Positions 51,638-59,831 of a DNA stretch of 64,000 nucleotides are shown piece after piece. A program made the translations under genes and the position numbers. Location of the stretch: contig NZ_FQVW01000003.1 in the NCBI RefSeq assembly GCF_900129485.1, positions 1 to 64,000 of the forward strand, written 5' to 3'. Source of the stretch: Ornithinibacillus halophilus. GTDB taxonomy: Bacteria; Bacillota; Bacilli; Bacillales; Amphibacillaceae. The notes beneath the pieces were generated by a model that was not told the origin of the DNA, searched no databases, and saw nothing but the letters and a program-made list of their open reading frames with translations. How positions within the stretch are numbered: position 1 is the stretch's first letter; each line of letters starts with the position of its first letter.

Positions 51638-53365
51638 TTAAGTCAACTGTTGCTCTGCAAATTCTCTATATAAATCGTGCGTTTTAATTAAATCCTGATG
51701 ATTTCCACTACCAGTCACTCTTCCATTTTCAATAAAGATAATTTTATCGGCATCAACAATTGTAGATAATCTATGGGCAATAACAAAGGTTGTCCTCCCT
51801 TCCATTAAACGAGTTAATGCTTCTTGAACTATCCCCTCAGATTGGCTATCGAGACTAGCTGTTGCCTCATCCATCATCAAGATTTTTGGATCACGCAGGA
51901 AGGCTCGAGCGATATTTATTCGTTGTCGTTGTCCACCAGAAAGCTTTACCCCTCTTTCCCCTACTTCCGTATCTAATCCTTTATCAAAAGAGCGAATAAA
52001 TTCATCCGCATACGCCATTTTAGTAACTTGCCATAAACGATCGTCCGTTATTGTTTCTAAATCTGGCAATCCATAAGTTAAATTATCACGTATCGTCCCA
52101 GCCATCATTGCACTTTCCTGGGATACATAGCCAATCTGACTTCTCCATGAATTTAATGAAAGTTTATTAATCGGAGTAGCCCCCACCCTTATTTCTCCCG
52201 AGGTCGGAGCATAATATCTTTCTATTAAAGCAAAGAGGGTTGATTTTCCACCACCACTAGGTCCAGCAAAAGCAATCATTTCTCCCGGTTCTGCTTTAAA
52301 TGAAATATTTTCTAGTACTGGTTCAGACTCCTCATATGCAAACGATACATTAGAAACATGAATCACTTGATTAGAAATATCTTTATCTAATCCAGATTGA
52401 CCATCTTCTTCCTGCATATCTAGTATGGAGATAATCCTCTCCGTTGCACCTTTTGCTTTTTGTAATTGAGTAAAAAACATCGCAAAAGACGTTATAGGAA
52501 AGATAATTTGAAATAAATAAAGTAAAAAGGCTACTAAAGATCCGGTTGACATATCTCCTTCAGCAACACGTATTCCACCATAACCGATAATAACCACAAT
52601 TACGACCATCATTACCGTATACATAAGTGGACCAATCAGGGCAAAAATTCTTGCTTCTTTTAAGCCAAACTGTAATAAACGCTCAATTCCTGACAAGCCT
52701 TTTTCTTTTTCTACAGATTCGGCCGTAGAGGCTTTCATCAGTCGAATTTCGCCTATCGTTTGTTGAATACTGCCTGTAAATGTTGCTGTTTCGTCTTGTA
52801 GTCCACGAGAGACTTTCGACATTTTACTACCCAAAGGAATCATAACAGCCATTGTAATTGGAACGGCCAACAACATCATTAATGTCATTTTCCAATCCAT
52901 TACTAACAAGATTGCCACGGCACCTATAATAGATATTATTCCTCCAATAAATTGTGGAAAGTGCTGTGTAATCAAATCACGTACAATCCCAGTATCATTA
53001 ACAACTCGACTAACTGATTCTCCACTGGCTTGTTTGTCAAAATAACTAACAGGCAGGCGAATTATTTTTAACCACATTCTATCCCGCAATCTAGCAACAA
53101 TCCTTTGACCAACTGCTGCTAATAAATAGGTTGATACCCCGTCAATAACTGCTTGCAATATAAATACGACGATAATTGCAATGATCAATCCGATACTTAA
53201 CGATTCTAGTGAAAAACCATCTACCAATTCTTTCGTTAATAGCGGAATGGTTAACCCTACTAATGTTGTAATAATACTTCCAATTAAACCAATGGTTAAG
53301 GCTAATTTAGGAATGTTTGTCGAAACAATTAGTGAAATAAAAGGCTTTAAGCTATTCTTTTTCAT
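51638..53365 (-). CDS. Multidrug ABC half-transporter, BmrA-like
   Basis: 575 residues. Six transmembrane helices (about 1-310, type I exporter) are fused to a nucleotide-binding domain: Walker A GPSGGGKST, signature LSGGQRQRINIARAF, Walker B ILMMDEATASLD, switch histidine IAHRLST. It resembles Bacillus BmrA/YvcC homodimeric drug exporters. GGAG start; monocistronic between two terminators. A short duplicated A/T-rich motif (TTTCATACTACATT, twice) lies upstream near 53.4 kb. Confidence 0.88.
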   Translation of the reverse strand: MKKNSLKPFISLIVSTNIPKLALTIGLIGSIITTLVGLTIPLLTKELVDGFSLESLSIGLIIAIIVVFILQAVIDGVSTYLLAAVGQRIVARLRDRMWLKIIRLPVSYFDKQASGESVSRVVNDTGIVRDLITQHFPQFIGGIISIIGAVAILLVMDWKMTLMMLLAVPITMAVMIPLGSKMSKVSRGLQDETATFTGSIQQTIGEIRLMKASTAESVEKEKGLSGIERLLQFGLKEARIFALIGPLMYTVMMVVIVVIIGYGGIRVAEGDMSTGSLVAFLLYLFQIIFPITSFAMFFTQLQKAKGATERIISILDMQEEDGQSGLDKDISNQVIHVSNVSFAYEESEPVLENISFKAEPGEMIAFAGPSGGGKSTLFALIERYYAPTSGEIRVGATPINKLSLNSWRSQIGYVSQESAMMAGTIRDNLTYGLPDLETITDDRLWQVTKMAYADEFIRSFDKGLDTEVGERGVKLSGGQRQRINIARAFLRDPKILMMDEATASLDSQSEGIVQEALTRLMEGRTTFVIAHRLSTIVDADKIIFIENGRVTGSGNHQDLIKTHDLYREFAEQQLT

Positions 53366-53489
53366 CGTTACTATTTTCTCCTAACTACAGGACCTTATCT
53401 ATATTTTCATACTACATTCTATATTTCATACTACATTATAATGCCTTTATAATAGGAAGTATAATTTCATCCATGCAGTTTGTTTCAAC

Positions 53490-53519
53490 AAAAAGAAAAC
53501 CGAACAATCAGTTCAGTTT
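53490..53519 (-). terminator. Terminator of the DUF4097 gene
   Basis: AAACTGAAC / GTTCGGTTT stem (one G-U on this strand), five-base loop, then TCTTTTT. Confidence 0.68.
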
Positions 53520-53574
53520 CAAAAGAATAAAAAATAATATGTAAATTATAACTGTAAAAGTCTATAACTAATGC

Positions 53575-54315
53575 CTAGTTTATTACTTTTACACTTCCAT
53601 TTACAGTTGATATGTTTACTTTATTCTCACCATCACCAAAAACGGCACGATTAGTATCCTTCCCAAAAACTTCAACCTTTCCAAGCACTACATCTACATC
53701 AATCGTCACATTAGAAGGTTGATTTCTTGAATGAATAGAGATTCTCCCATTCACGGAACTTAGATTAATCGAACGATCTAGATAATCTGTTTCCAAATTA
53801 ATACTTCCATTGGTTACACTGCCTCTAATGTCACCAGTTAACTGTCGAAAGCTCAGCTTCCCATTTTGTGACTGGATTCTAGAAATCTTTGTATTCATAT
53901 TTGATAAGGTTACAGCTCCATTTATTGTTTCAATTTCTAAGTCTTCTATTGTTAGATTTAGAGTAGAGATTTTGCCATTTACTACATTCATCGTAACCGA
54001 TTCATATTGTTTTTCTGGTAAATACACTTTTATCTTTGGATTAGATACGTTAAACTCTAACCGAAAGAAAGAGACCCTTCTTTTTTCTTTAGATTCAATT
54101 GACAATACACCATTATTAACATTCGCAGCAAAAGTGTAACGAGTATGCTTTCTCTCAGGCGCACTAAATTCAACAATTATTTCTGGATTATTAGTGGATA
54201 TAAACTCAATACCAGCATTATCAGATACAAGGTCAATGTGCTGAACTAAATCTACTCTGAACCTACTTGTAATCGTTTTTTCTTTTGATTTTGCAAAAAT
54301 AGATTGAATTGCCAA
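53575..54315 (-). CDS. DUF4097 (LiaG-type) beta-helix protein
   Basis: 246 residues, all-beta, with short repeats of the form N-G-x-I/V-x-L (VVNGKISTLNL, INGAVTLSNM, QNGKLSFRQL, TNGSINLETD, VNGRISIHSR, VNGSVKVIN), giving a predicted right-handed beta-helix as in DUF4097 proteins. No signal peptide or membrane helix is visible. TTG start with GGAGGAG upstream. DUF4097 genes often accompany PadR/HAAS pairs; here it lies downstream of PadR-4/DUF2812 on the same strand, but a terminator separates them. Confidence 0.78.
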   Translation of the reverse strand: MAIQSIFAKSKEKTITSRFRVDLVQHIDLVSDNAGIEFISTNNPEIIVEFSAPERKHTRYTFAANVNNGVLSIESKEKRRVSFFRLEFNVSNPKIKVYLPEKQYESVTMNVVNGKISTLNLTIEDLEIETINGAVTLSNMNTKISRIQSQNGKLSFRQLTGDIRGSVTNGSINLETDYLDRSINLSSVNGRISIHSRNQPSNVTIDVDVVLGKVEVFGKDTNRAVFGDGENKVNISTVNGSVKVIN

Positions 54316-54415
54316 AGCAAAACCACTCCTCCAATTATCAATTTCATAACTATTGTAATTAATTATTTCGACTCAGAGATATCTAATTCCTTCTTTTACC
54401 ATTCTATCTAATTAA

Positions 54416-54450
54416 AAAAGGTTTAGAATATAAACTATTCCAAACCTTTT
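54416..54450 (-). terminator. Terminator of the PadR-4/DUF2812 operon
   Basis: AAAAGGTTTGGAATA / TATTCTAAACCTTTT on the minus strand (one G-U), five-base loop, T-run. Confidence 0.82.
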
Positions 54451-54460
54451 ATCTAACTCA

Positions 54461-54976
54461 CTACCCCTTTTTATTATAAAACTTCACTCTTCTACGTAAT
54501 GAAAACAACAGAAACACGTAAAGAATAACGACTGGTAATACGATTCCCAAGGATAGATATTGTACCCATAACCCTCGCCAAGTAGCAAATAAGCCAACTT
54601 GGGTTAGTAAGACCAGAAGGAAAAGAGTAATATAAAATCGCATCATCCTAGAATAGGATTCTTTAACAGATTCTTTATCAGAATATATCTTTTTAACCCC
54701 TTGCTCACGATTATCTTTACGAAAGTAATGAAATAAGTTAACAGCATCATCCACGTACTCCCAACCCGCATCTCGATATAACTGGAAATAATCCTCGTCT
54801 GCTTCTGGACGAAAATCTGTTTGGTAAACATAAGAGTTGTTAGGGTCTTCCTCAAAGTAATAAGTCATCAATCGATATTTAGTTAAATGCAACCCTTTAT
54901 TTGACATCTCGGTCAACCATTTTTCTTCTTTTTCAATATTTGACGCAAGGAAAATTTTAAACTTCTTTATTGTCAT
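54461..54976 (-). CDS. DUF2812 domain membrane protein
   Basis: 171 residues. DUF2812 covers the first 95 residues (KEEKWLTEMSNKGLHLTKYR, YVYQTDFRPEADEDYFQLYR, AGWEYVDDAVNLFHYF). Two transmembrane helices follow (about 115-160), and a basic end (RRRVKFYNKKG). GGAGGGTGAG precedes ATG 54976; the gene overlaps PadR-4 by 20 nt. Same family as the protein at 49.8 kb but without its extracellular domain. Function unknown. Confidence 0.78.
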   Translation of the reverse strand: MTIKKFKIFLASNIEKEEKWLTEMSNKGLHLTKYRLMTYYFEEDPNNSYVYQTDFRPEADEDYFQLYRDAGWEYVDDAVNLFHYFRKDNREQGVKKIYSDKESVKESYSRMMRFYITLFLLVLLTQVGLFATWRGLWVQYLSLGIVLPVVILYVFLLFSLRRRVKFYNKKG

Positions 54977-55310
54977 TATTCTCACCCTCCAATTGTTCAA
55001 TATACTCTTTAGCATTATCCACTAATGAATTTAGGCGTTTAAATTCAAGCAATAGTACCTCTTTCCCCAAAAATGTTAATTCATAAAACTTCCTTCGATC
55101 TCCCTTAATTTCCTTAGACTTTGTAATAATAGATTGCTTTTCTAATTTACCTAAAGCTCCATACAGTGTCCCTGGTCCCATTGAAACCTCTCCATGGCTA
55201 ATCTCTTCTACATCTTTAATAATTCCGTAACCATGACGAACCTCTCTAAGTGATAACAATATATAGTAAGTAGCCTGTGATAATGGTAGGAACTCTTCTG
55301 CCCGTTTCAT
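54957..55310 (-). CDS. PadR family transcriptional regulator (PadR-4)
   Basis: 117 residues: LSQATYYILLSLREVRHGYG, VSMGPGTLYGALGKLEKQSI, DRRKFYELTFLGKEVLLLEF. Very like PadR-3, and its promoter holds the same 10-bp palindrome, so the two may bind each other's sites. GAGGTGA precedes the ATG. Confidence 0.9.
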   Translation of the reverse strand: MKRAEEFLPLSQATYYILLSLREVRHGYGIIKDVEEISHGEVSMGPGTLYGALGKLEKQSIITKSKEIKGDRRKFYELTFLGKEVLLLEFKRLNSLVDNAKEYIEQLEGENNDNKEV

Positions 55311-55353
55311 TCTAAATCACCTCTCTTATATCGCCCTTCAATGTATTGTGATT

Positions 55354-55401
55354 CGATATATCGTCTATCGATATAATAACAGGTATTTTTCTATTTAGCA
55401 A
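55354..55401 (-). promoter_or_regulatory. PadR-4 promoter and palindromic operator
   Basis: On the minus strand TTGCTA (55396-55401) and TATTAT (55373-55378) are 17 bp apart. CGATATATCG (55354-55363) follows the -10 directly, and ATCGAT (55368-55373) touches it. The identical ten bases occur before PadR-3. Confidence 0.65.
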
Positions 55402-55640
55402 TAGGAAAATGTCATTTTTCTGAAATTGGACATACTAAAACGTAGTAAGCCTAGACAACATTAAGAATTTCGCCATATGATGAATTATGATAATTTTATG
55501 GAATGTTCGATGAACCTATGTTTGAGCCCTATAAAACTGCTTGAATAAAAAAGCTTTGAATTTCATATTTCTCAAGAAAGATAAATTGAAGTAATATTTA
55601 TTTTTCCTTATACTTAATGCAGTGAAAGGAGATATACGAT
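55402..55640. other. Gap between divergent PadR-4 and GTP cyclohydrolase genes
   Basis: Together with 55311-55401 this is a 330-bp divergent intergenic region. I find no FMN riboswitch (no AGGGG...GGGTGAAATTCCC-type core), no terminator and no reading frame. GAAAGGAG stands just before the cyclohydrolase ATG. Confidence 0.6.
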
Positions 55641-56396
55641 ATGGGACAAGTTAAATTAGAATCAAAAGTATTTTCCGTACTAAAAGATAAAATACAATCC
55701 ATTCAAACAAGTGAAGGTGCGATATATTTAGTGGGGCCGGTAAAACTACCGGTAAATCTATATGGGGAAACAGTTGAATTTAAATGGTATTGCTGGCTCA
55801 ACTGTAATGAAGACACAGAGGATTATGAAAAGATAATTGATAATCTATCCTCACAAAATTTAGCAGACTACCAACAATCAAGTGTGCTAGTCTATGGCGA
55901 CTTTGAAGAATCTGATGATGCTTTAATTCGAATGCATTCCATTTGCCATACAGGCGATATTTTCGGTAGTAAGCGCTGTGACTGCGGATTCCAATTAAGA
56001 GAATCCTTGAAGAAAGTTAAAGAACACGGCTCAGGCGCAGTCTTTTATTTAGCTAACCATGAAGGAAGAGGCATTGGTCTATTTTCTAAAGCAATGGCTT
56101 ATGTACTACAAGAAAATGGATATGACACAGTTGAAGCCAACGAGCAATTAGGTTTTGTGAATGATTCTAGAAACTATGATGATGCCATTAAAGTATTACA
56201 AAGGTTACGTACGAAGCCTGTAACACTAATTACCAACAACCCATTAAAATTAGAAGCATTACAAAATGCAGGCCTATCTGTTTCTGGTAGGGTTCCTTTA
56301 TGGGGAGATATATCTGAATATAACGAGAAATATTTACAAACAAAAATAGATAAATCAGGACACCTTGAAGAAGAAAGGGCCTGTGAAAATGACTAG
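55641..56396 (+). CDS. Stand-alone GTP cyclohydrolase II (RibA-type domain)
   Basis: 251 residues. The zinc site HSICHTGDIFGSKRCDCGFQL is C-x10-C-x-C as in E. coli RibA, and the catalytic arginine loop is EGRGIGLFSKAMAY, followed by DTVEANEQLGF and LITNNPLKLEAL. It opens GTP to 2,5-diamino-6-ribosylaminopyrimidinone phosphate. It lacks the DHBP synthase half found in the fused Bacillus RibA and has about 70 N-terminal residues before the core. YLANHEGRG replaces the usual YLRQEGRG, one residue longer. Overlaps RibD by 8 nt. Confidence 0.83.
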   Translation: MGQVKLESKVFSVLKDKIQSIQTSEGAIYLVGPVKLPVNLYGETVEFKWYCWLNCNEDTEDYEKIIDNLSSQNLADYQQSSVLVYGDFEESDDALIRMHSICHTGDIFGSKRCDCGFQLRESLKKVKEHGSGAVFYLANHEGRGIGLFSKAMAYVLQENGYDTVEANEQLGFVNDSRNYDDAIKVLQRLRTKPVTLITNNPLKLEALQNAGLSVSGRVPLWGDISEYNEKYLQTKIDKSGHLEEERACEND

Positions 56397-57477
56397 CCAT
56401 GAATTTTATATGGGTCTAGCATTACAAAACGCAGCTGCCATGAAAGGGCAAACAGACCCTAACCCCTTGGTTGGTTCAGTCATTGTAAATAATAACCGTA
56501 TTGTTGGAGTAGGTACCCACTTAAAAGCAGGAGAACCACACGCTGAGATACATGCACTTCGAATGGCGGGTGATGCAGCAAAAGGTGGCACTATTTATGT
56601 CACTCTTGAACCATGCTCACATCACGGTCGAACTGGTCCTTGTGCAGAGGCCATCGTTAACGCTGGGTTGAAGAAAGTAGTCATAGCAACACTTGACCCA
56701 AACCCCATCGTTGCTGGAAATGGTGTCAAAATATTGGAAAACGCTGGCATTGAAGTGGTAACTGGAATTCGTGAACAAGAATCCATACAGCTTAATGAGG
56801 TCTTCAATAAATTCATCGTTACAAAAAAGCCTTTTGTTACATTAAAAGCAGGTTCAACACTAGATGGAAAAGTTGCAACTCGAACATTAAATAGTAAGTG
56901 GATTACATCTGAAGAATCTCGGTTAGATGTTCACCAATTACGACATGAAAATATGGCTATTATGGTTGGTATTAATACAGTAATAGAAGATGATCCTTCG
57001 TTGACAGCAAGGATTCCAAACGGGAAAAACCCGATTCGAGTCATCTTAGATTCTACGTTACGAATTCCACTAGAATCGAAAGTTGTAACTGATCAAGAGG
57101 CAGAAACATGGGTATTTACGAGCAAAAACTATAACAAAGAACAAAAACGGTTATTAGAAGAACAAGGTGTAACGGTATTTGTTACGAATAATGATAATTC
57201 CGTAGACCCTAATGAAGTGGTTGAGATCTTAGGTGAAAAATCTGTTTCCTCGTTATTTATTGAAGGTGGAGGAAATATACATGCATCCTTTTTAGAAAAC
57301 CAACTAGTAGATAAGGTTGTTTTATATTTTGCTCCCAAATTAGTTGGAGGTAAAGATGCTCCCACATTTTTGGAAGGAACTGGCTTTGAATTAATGAAGG
57401 ATGCAGTCGAATTATTGGATACCAATATCGAACGAATTGGCAAAGACTTTAAGTTTACAGGGTATCCCAGCTATTAA
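56389..57477 (+). CDS. ribD: Bifunctional pyrimidine deaminase/reductase RibD
   Basis: 362 residues. The N-terminal deaminase (1-145) has the zinc motif HAEIHAL then LEPCSHHGRTGPCAEAI. The C-terminal reductase (150-360) has FVTLKAGSTLDGKVAT, SKWITSEESRLDVHQLRHE, GINTVIEDDPSLTARI and FIEGGGNIHASFL. Performs the second and third steps of riboflavin synthesis after GTP cyclohydrolase II. ATG 56389 overlaps the end of the cyclohydrolase gene (ATGACTAG); the longer frame begins inside that gene. 19 nt before the phosphatase gene. Confidence 0.87.
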   Translation: MTSHEFYMGLALQNAAAMKGQTDPNPLVGSVIVNNNRIVGVGTHLKAGEPHAEIHALRMAGDAAKGGTIYVTLEPCSHHGRTGPCAEAIVNAGLKKVVIATLDPNPIVAGNGVKILENAGIEVVTGIREQESIQLNEVFNKFIVTKKPFVTLKAGSTLDGKVATRTLNSKWITSEESRLDVHQLRHENMAIMVGINTVIEDDPSLTARIPNGKNPIRVILDSTLRIPLESKVVTDQEAETWVFTSKNYNKEQKRLLEEQGVTVFVTNNDNSVDPNEVVEILGEKSVSSLFIEGGGNIHASFLENQLVDKVVLYFAPKLVGGKDAPTFLEGTGFELMKDAVELLDTNIERIGKDFKFTGYPSY

Positions 57478-57496
57478 TTTGTAATTGAGGGATTGT

Positions 57497-58063
57497 ATGA
57501 GATTTGGATTTGACATTGATGACACGTTAATTAATTTAAGAGAACATGCTTTTAATCTATATAAAAGGAAGTTGAATCAAGCACTATCTCGGGAAGACTA
57601 CCTTTCGATTCAACGCGTTGAAATTCATGAACCATTTGGTTTAACGGATGAAGAAGGAAAAGAACTATGGAACAACTCTCTTGAAACAATCTATTTTACA
57701 GATTGTCCACCATTTCCAAGTGCAGTAGAGACATTACAAGGCTTGGCAAGAGAAGGCCATGAGATTTTCTATATAACGGCACGTCCAAAAGGACATCGAG
57801 AGCGAACAATAAAATGGATGAGCGATCAAGGTTTTCCTGTGCTAGATAGTAATTTTTATTATGGGATGAAAGACCATGAAAAAATTCATATTATTAAAGA
57901 ATTGAGTCTAGATTATTATGTTGATGATAAACCTGCTGTATTAGAGACACTCTCTGATACAACGGTTCAGTTAATAGTAAAGGACCAATCTTATAACCAG
58001 GAATTACATCTACCACGGTTAACGGCATGGAAGGATTTCAATAGGTTAGTCATGGGATTATAA
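57497..58063 (+). CDS. HAD superfamily phosphatase / 5'-nucleotidase-like
   Basis: 188 residues. HAD motif I DIDDTLINL (D-x-D-x-T), motif II in FYITARPKGHRERT, motif IV YYVDDKPAVLE. It resembles the 5'(3')-nucleotidase/YqfW group. In this operon it could remove phosphate from the RibD product, the otherwise unassigned riboflavin-pathway step done in Bacillus by HAD enzymes such as YcsE; that is inference. GAGGGAT supports ATG 57497 over the TTG four codons earlier. Confidence 0.75.
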   Translation: MRFGFDIDDTLINLREHAFNLYKRKLNQALSREDYLSIQRVEIHEPFGLTDEEGKELWNNSLETIYFTDCPPFPSAVETLQGLAREGHEIFYITARPKGHRERTIKWMSDQGFPVLDSNFYYGMKDHEKIHIIKELSLDYYVDDKPAVLETLSDTTVQLIVKDQSYNQELHLPRLTAWKDFNRLVMGL

Positions 58064-58066
58064 TAT

Positions 58067-58098
58067 AAAGCGTGCTCGTTATTTGAGCACGCTTTTTT
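58067..58098. terminator. Bidirectional terminator, HAD / cydC
   Basis: AAAGCGTGCTC / GAGCACGCTTT stem, seven-base loop, six T. Confidence 0.88.
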
Positions 58099-58124
58099 GA
58101 TAAGTGGGGATTCGAAAACCTCTT

Positions 58125-59831
58125 CTATAACAATCCTTTTTCTATCTCTTTCATTTGATAAAAGTACCCTTTTGCTGCTATTAACTCATCAAATGTACCT
58201 GATTCAACAATCTTCCCTTGATCCATAACAATAATTTGATCCATTTTTTCTAAACTACCTAATCGATGACTAACTAATACCAACGTATCTTCTTTAGCTT
58301 CTTGATATAAGTTTTCAAATATAAATTTTTCTGTTAATGCATCCACTGATGATGTTGGTTCATCTAATAACCATAATTTCCCTTGCTTTAAGATTGCTCT
58401 AGCAATTGCTAATCGTTGTTTTTCCCCACCAGAGAGATTGTCTCCTTTTTCAAGCACTGGATCATCTAGTTGAAAATCATCTAAGTTTACCTTGGATAAT
58501 ACATCTGCCAGTTCTTCATCGGTTAAATGCTCCCCGGCTAATTGTAAATTGTCTCGAATCGTTCCAAAGAAGAAATGGTTCTCTTGTAAAACAACATTAC
58601 ACTCTTTCCAGATGCTTTCCTCCGATAATTGATTAATTGATTTATCATTAAACATTACGTTTCCCTTTTCTGCTTCAATCATCTTGAGGATTAGCAGTAA
58701 AAGGGTAGACTTCCCAGAACCACTCGGCCCTACTATAGCTGTTTTTGAACCAGTCGGTAAATCCATTGAGACATCTTGTATAGCATTCCTCCATTCACCC
58801 GAAAAAGCAAATGTAATTTTATCTATTTTGATAGTAGGAGCATCAGTCAATTTAAGATCGTCTAGTTCTTCATACTTTACTTCCTCATTCACCACATCCA
58901 CTAATCTGGATGATGCTGTCCTTGTTTCTTGGAGATAAATAGGAAATACTCCCATTGGCCCAACATCTTCAAAAGCTGTTATTGAAATCATTAACAGCAT
59001 TGCTAGGAAAATACCTTCTAACTGGCCATTTACTACTAATAAAGCACCTATCACCAAGACCGTCCAAGTTATAAACAAAGCAATAAAAGCATTAATCGAT
59101 TGGTTTCTGATTTTATGGATACTCTCTGTTTCTTGTTTTGATAAATATTGATTGGCAGTTGCTTCTACTTTATTTCCTTTCTCCCCCAACCGTTGATATA
59201 TCTTTAAATCTCGGTATCCATGAAGAAATTCCGTTACTTCTGTCGAAAGCTTACCTCTCTCCTGGCGAATAGCACTGTCGATTTTTGCTTGTCTTAACGA
59301 AAATAGTGCAGGCACAAGAAATGTCGTCAAAATTAAACCGACTAAAATAATAATCGAAATATATACAGAAAAGAATGTTGTAAATAGTACTGTACTTAAG
59401 AAAACCATTATTAGCACAATTGGTGGATAAAAAACACGGATAAAAAAATTTTGTAGACTTTCAACATCTCCAACAATTCGAGCTAATAAATCCCCACTAC
59501 GATATTTTTGAAAGATACCTGGTGCCAACGGTTCAAGTTTTTCAAAAAAAGCAACTCGAACATTACTTAGTATCGTAAATGTAGCTCGATGAGAAAAATA
59601 ACGCTCAGCATATTTACTCATAGCGCGTGTAAATCCAAGTAGTTTAACTGTTGAAGTTAATATAATTAGCGCATATAAAGGGGGGGCAAAAGCAGACTTA
59701 GAAATTAAATAACCACTAGCCGCAAAAAGACCAACAGCAGAAATTCCAGCAATAAACCCAAATAGAATAGAGTATAAAATATCGCGTTTTTCCAGTGCAA
59801 CTAATCGAGTAACAAATGCTAAGTCTTTCAT
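58125..59831 (-). CDS. cydC: Thiol reductant ABC exporter subunit CydC
   Basis: 568 residues: six helices (about 1-310; GISAVGLFAASGYLISKSAF, SKYAERYFSHRATFTIL), then a nucleotide-binding domain with GPSGSGKST, LSGGEKQRLAIAR, LWLLDEPTSS and SHRLGS. With CydD it exports glutathione or cysteine and is needed to assemble cytochrome bd. ATGA overlap with cydD. Last gene of cydABDC; Bacillus naming sometimes swaps the C and D letters. Confidence 0.88.
   Translation of the reverse strand: MKDLAFVTRLVALEKRDILYSILFGFIAGISAVGLFAASGYLISKSAFAPPLYALIILTSTVKLLGFTRAMSKYAERYFSHRATFTILSNVRVAFFEKLEPLAPGIFQKYRSGDLLARIVGDVESLQNFFIRVFYPPIVLIMVFLSTVLFTTFFSVYISIIILVGLILTTFLVPALFSLRQAKIDSAIRQERGKLSTEVTEFLHGYRDLKIYQRLGEKGNKVEATANQYLSKQETESIHKIRNQSINAFIALFITWTVLVIGALLVVNGQLEGIFLAMLLMISITAFEDVGPMGVFPIYLQETRTASSRLVDVVNEEVKYEELDDLKLTDAPTIKIDKITFAFSGEWRNAIQDVSMDLPTGSKTAIVGPSGSGKSTLLLLILKMIEAEKGNVMFNDKSINQLSEESIWKECNVVLQENHFFFGTIRDNLQLAGEHLTDEELADVLSKVNLDDFQLDDPVLEKGDNLSGGEKQRLAIARAILKQGKLWLLDEPTSSVDALTEKFIFENLYQEAKEDTLVLVSHRLGSLEKMDQIIVMDQGKIVESGTFDELIAAKGYFYQMKEIEKGLL

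Noticed and set aside
55402-55640. FMN riboswitch before the GTP cyclohydrolase II/RibD operon
   Set aside because: I looked for the conserved FMN core on the plus strand and found nothing like it; a covariance search would settle it.
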